A stretch of DNA of 64,000 bases from Rebecca billardiae RCC1528. Lineage: Eukaryota; Haptophyta. Location of the stretch: positions 2,852,001-2,916,000 of the forward strand of contig OZ251223.1 in the NCBI GenBank assembly GCA_965240325.2, read 5' to 3'. The notes under the pieces are model-generated. The model saw only the letters and a program-made list of their open reading frames with translations. It had not been told where the DNA came from and searched no databases. The translations under genes were made by a program, and so were the position numbers. Every line of letters begins with the position of its first letter. The first letter of the stretch is position 1. Of the stretch, positions 9,261-20,688 are shown one piece after another.

Positions 9261-10343
9261 TTATTGACGATGATGCACAGCGCCGACAGCGCGCCCTCGG
9301 GCGCGCTGACGCACGCATTCGGTTGCGGCCCGGCCGCCACGACGGACGATTCCGTCGTCCGGCCAGATGGTGCTCGGATGAGCTTCGCTGGGCTGAGAGC
9401 GGGGTCTACGCCTCACCAGCGTGGCGGCAGAAGGGTCGCGCACGAAGAGAAAGTAGGACGTGCAGTCACGCGTGGGCACCGCGTGCTCTTGGCGGCACGG
9501 CGCTGTGAAAGTCTGCTTGTGCTTGTGTGTGAGCTTATGAGCCCTCTTAAACATCTGCTCCCAAGACGCCGGCTCCGTGAGCGCATCCTTCCAACCAAAG
9601 CGCGCGAACTCCTGCGCCCACCACCAGCGTGGCAGCTTGGACAAGTGCACGTCGACCAGGCTGCCTTTGCTCGTGCGGTACACGCTCGGTCCCTCGGCAA
9701 TGTTAATCCAGAGCACATGCTTGACAACCCGCGTGATCTCCTCGATCGCCCGGTGGATGTCGGGCGGCGAGATGTGCTCAAGGACGTCCGAGCTTACCGC
9801 GGCGTCGAAGTAGTCGTCGGGCCACGGGATGTCGAGTATGGAGCCAGCCTTCAGGCATGGCTGCTCTCGACATGTGTGAGATCTCCCGAGGGCGTGCGCG
9901 GTGCGGATCGACGCAGGAGAGACGTCCATGCCGTGCATGTCCGCGCCTTTAACGATGCGCGGGATCTGCTCAACGGCGAAGCCGACGCCACAACCAAGCG
10001 AGACGACGCGCGGTGTCGCAAGACCAAGCCCGCGGAAGCAGCTGACTGTCTCGTTGATGAGTGGCAAGAAGCGCAGCTCGTTCGCCGTGAAGTTGCTGGA
10101 GTGGTAGCTGCGAGTGTCCAAGTCGGCGTACAGGGAGGCGTAGTCGAAGGTACTCCTATATGGCGCGGCCTCGCCGTGACCTATGGCGAGCGACCACCTG
10201 ACGAGGAATGGCAGCAGCCTCCTCGACGAGCGCCTTCCCGGCGGCGCGCGCATGCAGGCAGTTGGGGAGAGGGCGCCCGCTGCGCGGCGCAGCCCGCGCG
10301 CGCCGACTCCACTGCCAAGGGTGGTCGTCGTCAGGACACTCAT
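9261..10343 (-). CDS. SAM-dependent methyltransferase (class I), substrate unknown
   Basis: A 360-aa single-exon frame, ATG at 10343 and TAA at 9261. Residues 1-60 are Arg/Ser-rich with a short hydrophobic patch (LLPFLVRWSLAIG), suggesting a targeting peptide or anchor. The Rossmann-type core follows: motif I VVSLGCGVGF (113-122), the ribose-binding acidic position D140 in HGMDVSP, and the post-II block YFDAAVSSDVLEHI (178-191) with the C-terminal helix/strand VVKHVLWINI. This is the Methyltransf_11-like pattern. It should transfer a methyl group from S-adenosylmethionine, but nothing in the sequence identifies the acceptor. The last ~60 residues are Arg-rich and unlike the family, so an unrecognised 3' intron or a read-through tail is possible. 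Confidence 0.7.
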   Translation of the reverse strand: MSVLTTTTLGSGVGARGLRRAAGALSPTACMRAPPGRRSSRRLLPFLVRWSLAIGHGEAAPYRSTFDYASLYADLDTRSYHSSNFTANELRFLPLINETVSCFRGLGLATPRVVSLGCGVGFAVEQIPRIVKGADMHGMDVSPASIRTAHALGRSHTCREQPCLKAGSILDIPWPDDYFDAAVSSDVLEHISPPDIHRAIEEITRVVKHVLWINIAEGPSVYRTSKGSLVDVHLSKLPRWWWAQEFARFGWKDALTEPASWEQMFKRAHKLTHKHKQTFTAPCRQEHAVPTRDCTSYFLFVRDPSAATLVRRRPRSQPSEAHPSTIWPDDGIVRRGGRAATECVRQRARGRAVGAVHHRQ

Positions 10344-11650
10344 TGAATCGACGAAAAACGGATGAAAAAGTGACGACGACGGCCGGAAAAAAAGCGGGCG
10401 GCGCGAGCGCGCGGCTGGCCGAGTGCTGGCTAGTTCAGACCCGCCGCTCCTTTTGGGAGGCCGCTCCGCGGGCCCGCGGAGCGGCTAGCGATATCCAGTG
10501 GAAAAGCGTTTCGGTCTTCCCGTGCGTGAAATCCGGATTCGCGGAGTTCAGACCGCGGACCTGATTTGCAGGCGGTTTGCCGTGTTCGCCGTCATGCTGG
10601 CAGGCATGCTGCCCGTGCCCATCGCGCCGCGCAGATCGCCGGTACCGCCCGCCCAGATTGTTGGCTGGTGGTGCAGCGCGGTGCGGCGTGGCACATGCTA
10701 TCTTTGGGTCTCATCCGACGGCGATAAGGGCCGCCCACCCCGCCCTGCTCCACTTGTACGTGCACACGGACACAAGGTAGAACGGGCCATGGAACAGTGT
10801 GACACGTGTGGCCAAAAAAGAGTGCGGGCCCCTCCGCGCTCGTACACGGGTAGCTACTCAGCGCACGGTACACACTGTCCCCCCCCATGCCAGCCACTCA
10901 AAAGTGTTGCCCGCGAAGGTTTTGCGAGGTGCCCGGCCACGCGTACGCGCGGTGCCCCACAGACCGCACTCTGGGACAGAAGCAGTGCGCGGCGAGCGCG
11001 AAGGGGGGGAGAGCACCGCTCACCAGGTGGAGGCGCCGGCGAAGAGGGATCCACGTCTATCCGACTCGCGCGAGAGCCGCGCGCGCGACCGCCGACGCGT
11101 CACAGCCGCGAGCGCGACGGCGCGTCGGCACAAGGGCGGGCGGCACGCCGAGGCCCTCGTGGCCGGATCTCCTTTCAGGCCCTTGCTGGACTTTCCCAGC
11201 CGCTCCGCACGGAGCAATTTATTGTTCGTGGGTACCACGAAACGGCTGGGTCTGAACCAGCCAGGGCCGAGTGGCCGCTGGCGGCGGCGGAAATGAAAAT
11301 GATGCTATCTGCTGATGAGCTGATCATCTGATCACATCTGATATTCATCATCATCATTATTATTACACGATTGGCGCTTCCGTTATCAACACCGTCGAGC
11401 CGCGGCACCGGGCCGTTCAAGGGGCAGGCGTCAGTGGCATTGGAGCTGCAGCGGATCGGTGAGCAGTGACGAACAACAGGATCAGCGTTCGTCGCAGTCG
11501 TCTGCGGGCAGACGGGCAGAGGCGACAGCGACGCGGGCCGGTGGCGGCGACGACGGCCATGTCGCAGGCAGTCATGATACCGGGCCGGTGCGGGTGGCGG
11601 CGACGGCGACAGCGGCGGCGCCCGTGCACGTGGCGACGGCAGCGGCGGTC
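10344..11650. other. non-genic stretch between methyltransferase and MORN genes
   Basis: GC-rich to about 11300, then A/T-richer with ATCATCATC-type repeats around 11340-11370. Several open frames exist on both strands but none shows a recognisable domain. Confidence 0.45.
10461..10484. repeat. 24-bp perfect palindrome
   Basis: Reads CCGCTCCGCGGG followed immediately by its exact reverse complement. No spacer, so cruciform rather than hairpin-loop geometry. Confidence 0.75.
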
Positions 11651-12327
11651 TTAAACCACCAGAGCATGCAGCCCAGGGCCCGTGCCGTTGTAGAACTGCC
11701 CTTTCCATGGGACGTTTTTCGTATCGACGTAGACGCCGTTGCCGTGCATCTGGTTGTCGACCCAAGTGCCCTCATACACCCCGCCGTCGGGGAAGACGTA
11801 GCGTCCGTGGCCGCTGTAGCGGTTGTCGGCCCATTGGCCGGCATACTTGGCGCCCGAGGCGTATGTGAACTCACCTGCGCGACGGACGCTCGGCGTGCGG
11901 GTGAAGGCGGGCATGAGCCAGCTGAGGGTGCAGCGTGAGGCGCGTGGGCTCGCGGGTACTGATCGAAACGCACCGAATCCACTCATCGCATCCGCCACCC
12001 ACTCGCCGACGTACTTGTACCCGAGGACTGGATGGGAAAGCACGCCCCTGCCCTGGCGCACGACGATTCCAGCCTCGTTGCGCACCCACTTCCCCACGTA
12101 CACCGAGCCGTCGCTGAACCTGAACTCGCCCTCACCTTCCTGCGGCTCCGCTGCCGCAGGCGCTGTCTCTTCCGCCTCCTCCGGCGGGGGCTCGGCCTTC
12201 TTCGCTTTTGGCGCCTGCAAGCGCGCGCGCGCGCGCGCGTGGTGTGCGTGGTGTGCGCCGCGACACGGCTAAGGGCTAGACGGCACCGCGCAGGCACCGC
12301 GTAACGTTCGCGAACGGGACCCACCAT
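11651..12327 (-). CDS. MORN-repeat protein, three exons
   Basis: Proposed CDS is complement(11651..11874, 11974..12214, 12298..12327), 164 aa. The internal intron 11875-11973 (donor GTGCGTTT, acceptor GCGCAG) restores an unbroken MORN repeat, ...SGFG-EFTYASGAKYAGQW. The first intron 12215-12297 (donor GTGCCTGCG, acceptor TTGCAG) links ATG 12327 (MVGPVRERYA) in phase to APKAKKAEPP; without it no ATG opens the frame, so this exon is inference. After an acidic Ala/Pro/Glu linker come four to five MORN units (Y-x-G-x-W ... GxG pattern): SVYVGKWV, YKYVGEWV, AKYAGQWA, GVYEGTWV and a terminal KGQFYNGTG. MORN arrays bind lipids or act as protein scaffolds at membranes and flagellar structures. It is divergent from pyruvate kinase. 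Confidence 0.8.
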
Positions 12328-12729
12328 CTTTACCGCGTCACAAAATACGAAAATTGACGCGACTTATTGTTTGCGGTGTCCGGGCGGGCTCGCGCGCGCC
12401 GGCCGACTATTGCTCGACGCCAGAACAGCTCGGATCATGCTTGATTCTTGAGCCACCCGGCATGAGTATCTGCACTATGTGTACCGACGCACCCTCATAC
12501 GGATCAGATGACGAATTCCGCTTGGGTGCCGCCTGACCTCCATAAATGATATCGCCGTCCCTGGGACAAGCGATCGGTGTCGTTCCGGGCGGAGACGTGC
12601 CCTTTTGTAGTCATCATCGTCAGTCTTTCCGGCAACCCGCGCATCTTTTCAATAGGCGGCCGGTCCGTCGATCTCAGGGCCGATCTCCGCGCGCTCGAGC
12701 ACGTATTCGTCGCGCATCCCACGGCCAAT
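12328..12729. promoter_or_regulatory. shared upstream region of MORN (-) and pyruvate kinase (+)
   Basis: 402 bp between the two divergent start codons, with noticeably lower GC than either gene. It must hold both promoters. I saw no convincing TATA box or other named element. Confidence 0.45.
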
Positions 12730-14565
12730 ATGGAGCGCCAGACGCCGTCGACGCTTGTGCACAACTCGAAGCTCGACATCTATGACCACTCGAGCGTGGC
12801 GCGCAAGACGTCCATCATCTGCACGATTGGCCCCAAGACCAAGTCCGTGGAGATGATCACCAAGCTGCGCCAGGCTGGTCTGAACGTCGTGCGCATGAAC
12901 TTCTCGCACGGCTCGTACGAGTATCACGGGGAGGTGATTGACAACACCCGCGAGTCGGTGAAAAAGAACGCCCTGAACGGGCGGCCCGTCGCCATTGCAC
13001 TCGACACGAAGGGACCGGAGATCCGCACGGGCATGCTCAAGGGCGAGGGCGGCGTCGACACGGTGACGCTCGAGAAGGACTCCAAGGTGACCGTCACGAC
13101 CGACGACAAGTTCAAGGAGGTGCGCGCGCGAGCGACGCGCGGCGGGGGGTGGGGTGGGGGGGGAGGGCGAGGCCCCGTCGCGAGCCTTCGGCCGAATCGT
13201 CTGGGCGCGTGCGATCGGGACTCCCAGGGTCGACCGTGTTGCTTGCGCGCGCGCGCGCGGCCGGGCTGATGGCGCGCGCAGGCGTGCTCCAAGGAGGTCA
13301 TCTGGGTGGACTACAAGAACATCACCAAGGTGGTGCACGTGGGTAAGCAGATCTACGTCGACGACGGCCTCATCTCGCTCGAGGTCGAGTCGAAGACGGA
13401 GACCGAGCTCAAGTGCCGCGTGGTGAACTCGGGCGCGCTCGGCTCGAAGAAGGGCTGCAACCTGCCCGAGGTCGACGTCGACCTGCCCGCGCTCTCGGAG
13501 AAGGACAAGGCGGACCTGGCGTTCGGCGTGGAGAAGGGCGTCGACATGATCTTCGCCTCGTTCATCCGCAAGGCCGCCGACGTGCGCGCCGTGCGCCAGG
13601 TGCTCGGCGAGGCGGGCAAGCACATCAAGATCATCTCGAAGATCGAGAACCACGAGGGCATGCGCAACTTTGACGAGATCCTCAAGGAGACGGACGGCGT
13701 GATGGTCGCGCGCGGCGACCTGGGCATCGAGATCCCGGCGTACAAGGTGTTCATCGCGCAGAAGATGATGATCGCCAAGTGCAACCTCGCGGGCAAGTCG
13801 ATCATCTGCGCGACGCAGATGCTCGAGTCGATGACCTTCAACCCGCGCCCGACGCGCGCCGAGGTGAGCGACGTGGCCAACGCCGTGCTCGACGGCGCGG
13901 ACTGCGTGATGCTCTCGGGCGAGACCGCGAAGGGCAACTACCCGATCCAGGCCGTCGAGATGATGGCCGCCGTGTGCCGCGAGGCCGAGCACGCCTTCTC
14001 GCCCTCCGCGTACCTCGCCGACATCCTCAAGACCTTGCCCGAGATCGTCGACACCAACGAGACCACCGCCATCTCCGCGGTGACTGCGGCGAACAACCAC
14101 GGCTGCAAGCTGATCATCACGCTGTCGGGCACGGGCGAGTCGGGCCGGCTCATCTCCAAGTACCGCCCGGCGTGCGACGTGATGGTCGTGACGCGCGCAC
14201 TGTGGGTCGCGCAGCAGGCGCACCTTTACCGCGGCTGCCTGCCGTACCAGTACACGGCCGAGCGCATCCAGCCGTGGGAGGCGGACGTGAACGCCCGCTT
14301 CAAGTGGGCCATCATCGAGGCGAAGAAGGTGCGCGCGCGGCCCGCGCTGCGCCACGCCCCGGCGAGCGTGCCGCGCCGCTGCGCCTGCTCACCACACGCC
14401 GCCCGCCCCGCCGACGCCCGCCGCGCCGCGCAGGCACGCATGATCAAGCCGGGCGACTCGGTGGTGGCGGTGCACGGCTGGAAGGCTGGCGGCCACTTCA
14501 CCAACACGATGCGCGTGATGGAGGTGCCCGAGGACTCGTCGCCCAACACGCCGCTCCTCGGCTAG
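12730..14565 (+). CDS. PK: pyruvate kinase, three exons
   Basis: CDS join(12730..13119, 13282..14328, 14434..14565), 522 aa, the normal length. Both introns are phase 0 with GTGCGCGCG donors and GCGCAG acceptors (162 and 105 bp), and splicing joins family blocks cleanly ([21 protein letters not shown] and [16 protein letters not shown]). Visible blocks: N-terminal [11 protein letters not shown] and [18 protein letters not shown]; the active-site signature [12 protein letters not shown] with catalytic Lys250; [19 protein letters not shown]; and the C-terminal [10 protein letters not shown]. The enzyme converts phosphoenolpyruvate and ADP to pyruvate and ATP, the last step of glycolysis. No transit peptide is obvious, so a cytosolic form is likely. 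Start chosen because ATG 12730 is the only in-frame ATG before the conserved domain. Confidence 0.95.
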
Positions 14566-15015
14566 GCAGAGCGCACGGCTGTGGCCGCGCTCACACTCAA
14601 CGGTCGCATTGACGCCTTGCCACGCCGCTGACGGGCCGCCCGCCGACCGCTCGAGCCATGCGGGGGCGGGCCCGGTGACAACGCGCGCACGCATGCCCGT
14701 GACTGCGCTTCACATCCTCCTCGACCTCATCGGGCTCCGGGGTCGCCAGTCGCGGGCCCACTGTCCCGCGAAGCCGCTGGCGTGCCGCGTGTCGGCGCGG
14801 TCGATCGGACGGCAACTGGATGAACTTCCAAATTCGTGGCCACGGCCGGCGCACTCATCAGAATCGCTCATGAGTCATGTCTCATCCCGACTCAGCTGCA
14901 GGCTGACGCATCAGTATTCGCCAACGTCGGCGCGGTGTAATTGTATCATTAGTATAGCTATTAATATATATATATACTATTAATAGTTATTAATACATGC
15001 ATATTGCTGATATAT
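14566..15015. other. non-genic stretch with a short TA-rich tract
   Basis: 3' flank of pyruvate kinase; from about 14940 it becomes A/T-rich with a short (TA)n run at 14962-14976. No gene seen. Confidence 0.5.
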
Positions 15016-15308
15016 TGCATACGACGACTACTGCTTCGAGACGACGGCTGACGACGCGTGGCACCGCGACCACCGCGGTGGCGCGCGCGCGTCGACGCCA
15101 GACGGTGCGTCGAGCAACGCTTCCGCGCTCGGCGATGCGGTCGGGAGACGGGATGCGGTCTGCGGAGTGATTGATGATTGATGAATGATGGGCGACTACG
15201 AGTACGACGGGGGGGGGACGACGGCGAGGAGCGCTGATCCTGGTGTTTGTCTCTGCTGCTCGTCGATCTGCTGCTACAGCTTGCTGACTCTGACGCCTGC
15301 CCGTTGCA
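15016..15308 (+). mobile_element. 5'-truncated 3' tail of a non-LTR-type retrotransposon, copy 1
   Basis: This segment (TGCATACGACGACTAC ... GCCTGCCCGTTGCA) is the inverted relative of 54622-54864, including a G homopolymer at 15207 that matches a C run at 54713. The longer copy carries reverse-transcriptase C-terminal sequence upstream, so this one is its 3' end only. The left edge lies directly against TA-rich sequence. It holds indels relative to the other copy and no working gene. Confidence 0.65.
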
Positions 15309-15789
15309 AACTTGCATACCTGTCAGCAAGTACCAGTAGTACCTCGTCGTTATTATTTATAATATAATATATATATATATATATATAATGACACCGAATT
15401 ATAAAAATATAAGAATAATAAGACTATGGCAATATGATGGCGGTTAGTACGTATAACGTAATACTAATACCGTCAGTGCGTCACCGTGACGGTCACGTGA
15501 TCCATCACCGTCGCACCTGCACTCTTACTCTTAGCAGCGCTCGTCGCGAGACTCAGTCAGTAGCACTGTGACGGCGGAGAACTCACGGCACAACACTGAC
15601 AGTGCCGCTGGGAGCCTCGAGTGTCGAGCTTGGCTCGACGCTCGACAAAACGGAAAACCATGAACCGAGCTCAAAGGCCGTCTTGCGAGAGGCGCGGCAG
15701 AGGAGGCGCGCGATGTGACAGTGGCGCGGCCACGCGCGGCATGCGCACGCGCGCCAGCTGGGCGCTCGTGCGTGCGGCGCGCGGCCCGC
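15309..15789. other. non-genic stretch
   Basis: A/T-rich with a (TA)n tract and then the 3' flank of the BTB gene. No gene supported. Confidence 0.5.
15366..15387. repeat. (TA)n microsatellite, ~11 units
   Basis: Uninterrupted alternating T and A. Confidence 0.9.
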
Positions 15790-18045
15790 TCACGCCACCT
15801 CTCGTGCGCGCTTGCGCGTGTTCTGCGCGGGCGGCGACACCGTGCTCGTGGCCGCCAGCAGGTCGCTGCGGCCAGACGTGGCGATCTCGCGCGTGATCTG
15901 CACGAGCAGGTGGGGCGAGGCCTCCAGCTCGTCCCACATGGTCGAGCCGACAACCGCTTGGTAGTTGTGCATGATGAACGAGAGGCACTGCGACTTGAGC
16001 TCGGAGCCGGGGCAGTCGAAGCGGTCGGCCGCCTGGATGATGCGGCAGACCGTCTCCACCGTGATCGAGCGGCGCAGCGCAAAGCCGCACGTGAGCTTGA
16101 GCCCAGGCAGCATGTACTGGTCGGCGAGCGCGAGCAGCTCGATCGCCATGTCTGGATCGACGTCGATCGCGCCGCCGTACAGGTGCTCGAGCATCTTGCG
16201 GAAGACGGCCGGGCGCACCTCGCGCACGCGCACCTCGCGCTTGGCGACGCCCGCGCTGCCGTCGCTGCCGCCGCCGTCGCTGTCGCTCGAGCGCGCGCGG
16301 CCCGAGCGCTGCTGCCCCTCGGCCATCGGCGAGGTGAGCATGGCGCGCAGCGTCTCGCAGCGCGCGTTGAGGATGTTGGAGTGCGCGTGGATGCGCTCCT
16401 CGCCCACGACGAACGTCACGTCCGCCGACGCCTCGTCGTCGAGCAGGGACGAGATCTGCGAGAGCGCCTCGGTGTTGAGCACGAGCCGCTGCGCCACCTC
16501 GCGGCCGGGCGTGGGCGTGAACGGCCCCCAGCGCACGAACGCGCCGCTCGCGCCCTCGTGGTCGCCGCCGCCCGAGGTGCGCGGTCCGCGCGAGTCGCGG
16601 TCGGACTCGACCACCGCCTGCAGCCACAGCTCCTCCTCGCGCATGATCGGCCCGCACCACGCGCTCAGCCGGCCGTCGTGCATGCTCAGCCGGTTGGGCG
16701 GCAGCTCCTCCTCCGAGATGAAGCGGAACGAGTCAAACCACGTCGTGCACCGGTCGCGGTTGCCGAGCGCGCACGCGCCGATGTAGCTCGAGGACGTGCG
16801 GCGGAACGGGATCGCGCACTCCTCCAGCTTGCAGTTCACGTAGAAGTCCACCTGCGCACGAGCGCGCGCGGCGCGGCGCGGCAGGCGCGCGCGCGCGTGC
16901 GCGCGAGAGGCTGGTGAGTGCTGGCGCGGCGCAGCGCGGCGCGTGCGGCCGGCCCGTCCGGCCGCACGCGCGCGCGCGCGAGGCAGGAGAGGGCATCGGC
17001 GCTCCATCGGCGTCACAGGCTATCGATCAGCGAGTAATCAGGTGGTTGATCCTTGTGAGTGAACTCGTCCCCTGGAGCCGCGCACGGCCTCCCTCTGCCT
17101 CCCGCCCGGTGCGGTTGCGCCGCACCGCGTGTGCGCCGGCGCCGCGCGCGCGCGCAGGGGCCGGTGGGCGCGCGCACCTCCTTGCGCTCCCAGTGGAAGG
17201 TGAGGTCGATGCGGTACCACGTGAACGGCTCGTACGGCACCGCGCCGTACGAGGCGCCGCCGGAGCCGAGGAGGCCCATGTTGCCGTCCTTTGTGAACTG
17301 GAACTGCGCCACGCGCCGGTTCACCTCGTTCGACTCGCCGAGAATGAAGTGGCCCGCGTCTGCCGCGCCGCGGCGCGCGCCGGCGGGTCGAGGCACGCGC
17401 GGCGGGCGTGGGCGGGCAGCGCGCGTCAGTCGGCGTTGGGCGCGAGCGCGCGCGCGCGCGCGCCGCGCGGGCGCGCGGCGCGGAGGCGCACCCGAATCAG
17501 GCGAGTCCGTGCGCACGTAGAACGTCACGCGCGCGGGCTGGAAGCGCTCGAGCTCGTTGGTCGGCCCCAGCTCCGTGTCGTCTTCAAACGCAGACGAGTT
17601 CTCGCGCATCACCGTCATCACCATGCCGAAGTTTGAGTCGTTCCCGCCCTTGAGGAACATCGAGGGGTTGCCCGTCGCGCTCACGTCCACGTCGAAGCCG
17701 TACTCGTAGTGCGTCTCGCACGTCACTTTCCTGCGCACGCGCGAGCGCCGCGTGGCGCGGCGGCCCAACCGCCTGTCAGCGCGGCCCGCACTGCGCGGGG
17801 CGCGGCGCGGGCGGCACGGCGCACCATTTGCCCAGCTGGCAGTCGGCGAAGTTCTCGTCGAGCGCGACGACGGAACGGATCGCGCGCACGCTAATGCCCA
17901 CGTTCAGGGGCGTGGGCTCGTCGTCCTCGGCGTCCGCGTCCGCTGTGTGAGCCGTGAGCTCGATTGGGTACGGGAGGTTGGCGCAGATCGCCGCGGGCAT
18001 CGCGCCCCACTTTAGGCGCACGGAGGTATTGTGGTACAGCGACAT
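15790..18045 (-). CDS. lectin-fold (LamG/concanavalin-like) plus BTB/POZ protein, four exons
   Basis: CDS complement(15790..16851, 17178..17359, 17492..17730, 17825..18045), 567 aa. Each junction restores both phase and sense: LGKW-KVTCETHYEYG (donor GTGCGCCG), TDSPDS-DAGHFILGES (GTGCGCCT), FHWERKE-VDFYVNCKLEE (GTGCGCGC); introns are 94, 132 and 326 bp. Residues ~70-260 resemble a concanavalin/laminin-G-like beta sandwich (WYRIDLTFHWERKE, VDFYVNCKL, IPFR, TTWFDSFRFIS). A BTB/POZ domain follows at ~350-475 (LLDDEASADVTFVV, IHAHSNIL, MLEHLYGGAIDVDP, ELLALADQYMLPGLK) with a BACK-like start after it, and the tail has a basic NTRKRAR. BTB proteins commonly dimerise and act as CUL3 ubiquitin-ligase adaptors; the lectin-fold partner is unknown. 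The third intron contains an exon-like stretch (about 17020-17095) that would instead lead to early termination. Confidence 0.8.
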
Positions 18046-18381
18046 CGTGCGAAGCGCGACCGCGCGTGCGCCCGCCGCGTGCCCGATGCGCCGAGCCTGG
18101 CAGCCGGATGCCTTGTCCGCCGGGTGGTGCCAAGCGCCCACTACTGGACGCGCCGCGGGCACCAAGGCAAAGGCTGCCAAGTCAAAGCGCTCGCCACTGC
18201 TCACCACCAAGCCGCTCGCGCATCCGGTGCGCGGCGTCGTCGCTCCCGGACCAACCGCTGATGGCGAGTCCGGGGCATCACGCCGCCTCGAAAAGCGAAA
18301 TGGCGGCCGCGCACACCGGATCCGCCACCGTTGCTCCTTGCTGTGTGAACTGCTGGGCAAGCAGGCTGGGCGTTCGACGTT
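18046..18381. promoter_or_regulatory. shared upstream region of BTB gene (-) and giant dynein gene (+)
   Basis: 336 bp between divergent ATGs (18045 and 18382). Slightly lower GC than the genes; no specific element recognised. Confidence 0.45.
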
Positions 18382-20654
18382 ATGACGACGCCGGGCCCCG
18401 GCGTCGTCGCGAAGCGCGCGGAGCGCAACCTCTCGCTCGAGAAGCCCGATGCGCACATCTTTGAGCTCCCCTCCGCATTCCGCGAGCACGCGCCGCTCAC
18501 GCCGCCGCGCCGCCCGCTGTCGCGCGACGGCGGGAGCGGCGGCTACGGCCGGCGGCCGCCGCGCACGGCGCCGCCGCCCTCCGCGCTCGGGCGCGACCCG
18601 GCGCTCGCGCCGGACGCGATGAGCGGCATGCTCGCGTTCCCGCGGCCCCGGATCCTCCGCTCCGACTTCACCCCCGTCGCCACCGCCGACGACCAGCTCC
18701 TCGTGCCGCAGGACCCGATCCGTCAGCAGCAGGGCAGCGGCTCGGCGGCCGGCGGCGCGGCGAGCGATGAGGAGCCGAGCGACCTCGAGCGGCGCGTGCG
18801 CGAGGCGCGCGAGGCGGGCGCAGCCGCTGCGACGGCGGACGTGTACGCCGCCGCGCCCGGCATGTGCGCCGCCGTCGCCAACGCCGCGGTCTCCACGGCG
18901 CGCGCGGCCGCGGCACATGCGGCGGGCGCGCCGTTGGCCGATGGCACGCCGCGCGCGCTCGGCTCGAGGGCGCGGCGGAGCATGTCGAGCGTGGCGCTGC
19001 CCGGGCAGCGCGGCGACGACTCGTCCCCCTGGTTCACCGAGCTCGTCGCGCGCCAGCGCCGCGCCGACATGCGCGCGCTCACGCCGCAGCCCCTCGCGCC
19101 GCCCTCTCAGCTCGTGCACGGAATGCAAGCGCCGGTGCGCCGCCCGCGGCTGGGCGAGCCGCCCGGCGCGCCGCCGCCGCTGCTGCCGCCGCCGCGCCGG
19201 CCGAGCACCGCCGCCGCGGACGGCGCGCCGCCGCCGCGCTCGGCCGCCGCCGCGTCGCGCTCGATCGCCGCGGTCACCGGCTCGGGCGACGGCCCGTCCC
19301 GCGACGCGCTCGGCCTGCTCGCGCACAAGCGCGCGGTGCCGGCGAGCGCGCTCTTCAAGCCGTGGCCCGAGCGCGTGTACGTGTTCCCCAACGTGGGCAC
19401 CTCGACCACCGACTCGCCCGACGCGGGCGGCGGCTACCTCCCCCACCTGCCCGCGGGCGCGGGCGCGAGCGCGCCCTCGACGGTCGCCGTGGCCGCGCGC
19501 GCGCGCGCGGGCGCGGGCTCGGCGGCGGGCGCGGGCGCCGACGGCGCGTCGGCCGGCGGCGCGGCGTGCGCCGACGCGGGCGGCGTGGGCGGCTTCCCGG
19601 ACTCGGCCGGCCTGCACTGGGGCGAGACGTTCGCCGTGGTCGGCCCGCGCGGCGTCGTCTGCGGCTCGTCCATCCCGCGCTCGGCGAGTGCGGGCGCGGA
19701 CGGCGGGGTCGCCGCGCGCGACGACGTTCGCGAGGTCGCGCGGCTGGGCGCGGCCGCGGGGCGCGGCGCGCCGTCGGGCGGCTTCTGCGCGCACAGCGCG
19801 ACGTTCTACACGCTGGGCGAGTGGGTCGACCGGCTCGACTCGTCGAACGCCGTCTCGCGCCTCGCGGACCCGCGCATGCACCTGATGCGCCAGGTCGTCC
19901 TCGGCTGGCGGCAGTACGTGCGCAAGTGCCGGTTCGAGCACCTGCGCGACGGCTTTGAGGCGCACGCGCTGCTGCTCACGCTCGGCTGCGTGCGCGAGGC
20001 GGTGCTCGCCGCGCGGCAGGCGGCGCTCGGGATCGTCGAGGACGCGACGGAGGGGCGGATCTCGCTGCTGCCCACCGCGCAGAGCGTCGCGGCCGCCGCC
20101 GCCACCACCACCTACCCCGGCGCCGAGCGCATCGTCCGGCTCGAGCTCACGGCGCCCGCGCAGCCGGCGCTCGCGGCCGAGGGCGGCGGCGGCGGCGCGG
20201 CGGCGCCGCCGCCGCCGCGCTCGATCGGCGGCGGCGGCGGGCACTGCCCCGTCGACGCGCTGCAGACGGTCGCCGCGGCGCACGCGCGCTCGCTCGCCGA
20301 GGCGGTGCGCGCGCGCGTCGACCAGTCCGCCTCCGCCTTCGAGCTCGCCTTCGTGCGCGCGCACCTCGACGCCAAGGCGCCGGCCGTGGAGGGCGACGGC
20401 CTGACGGTGCAGCCGGGCGAGGCGGGCTCGGTGGAGCACCTGCACGAGTGGCGGCGCACGGTGATGCAGCGGCTCGCGCGGCTGATCGACAGGATGCTCG
20501 GCGTGGCCGTCGTCGAGGCGACCGCCGTGCTGCTGCGCGAGACCGCCGCCGAGCTGCGCGCCGCCGTGCCGCCCGAGCACGCACTGGACGAGCTGCTCGC
20601 GCCCGCCGCGCGCGCGCTCGCCGCGGGCAAGGCGCCCGCGCCCGCCTCGCGCGC

Positions 20655-20688
<34 letters not shown>

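Noticed and set aside
12649-14355. 568-codon minus-strand frame opposite pyruvate kinase
   Set aside because: Mirror of a well-supported enzyme gene; no domain.
17020-17095. Possible extra exon in the BTB gene (GDEFTHKDQPPDYS)
   Set aside because: Splicing it in from exon 3 shifts the frame to an early stop, and direct joining of exons 3 and 4 restores the lectin-fold strand order. Kept only as a possible alternative end.
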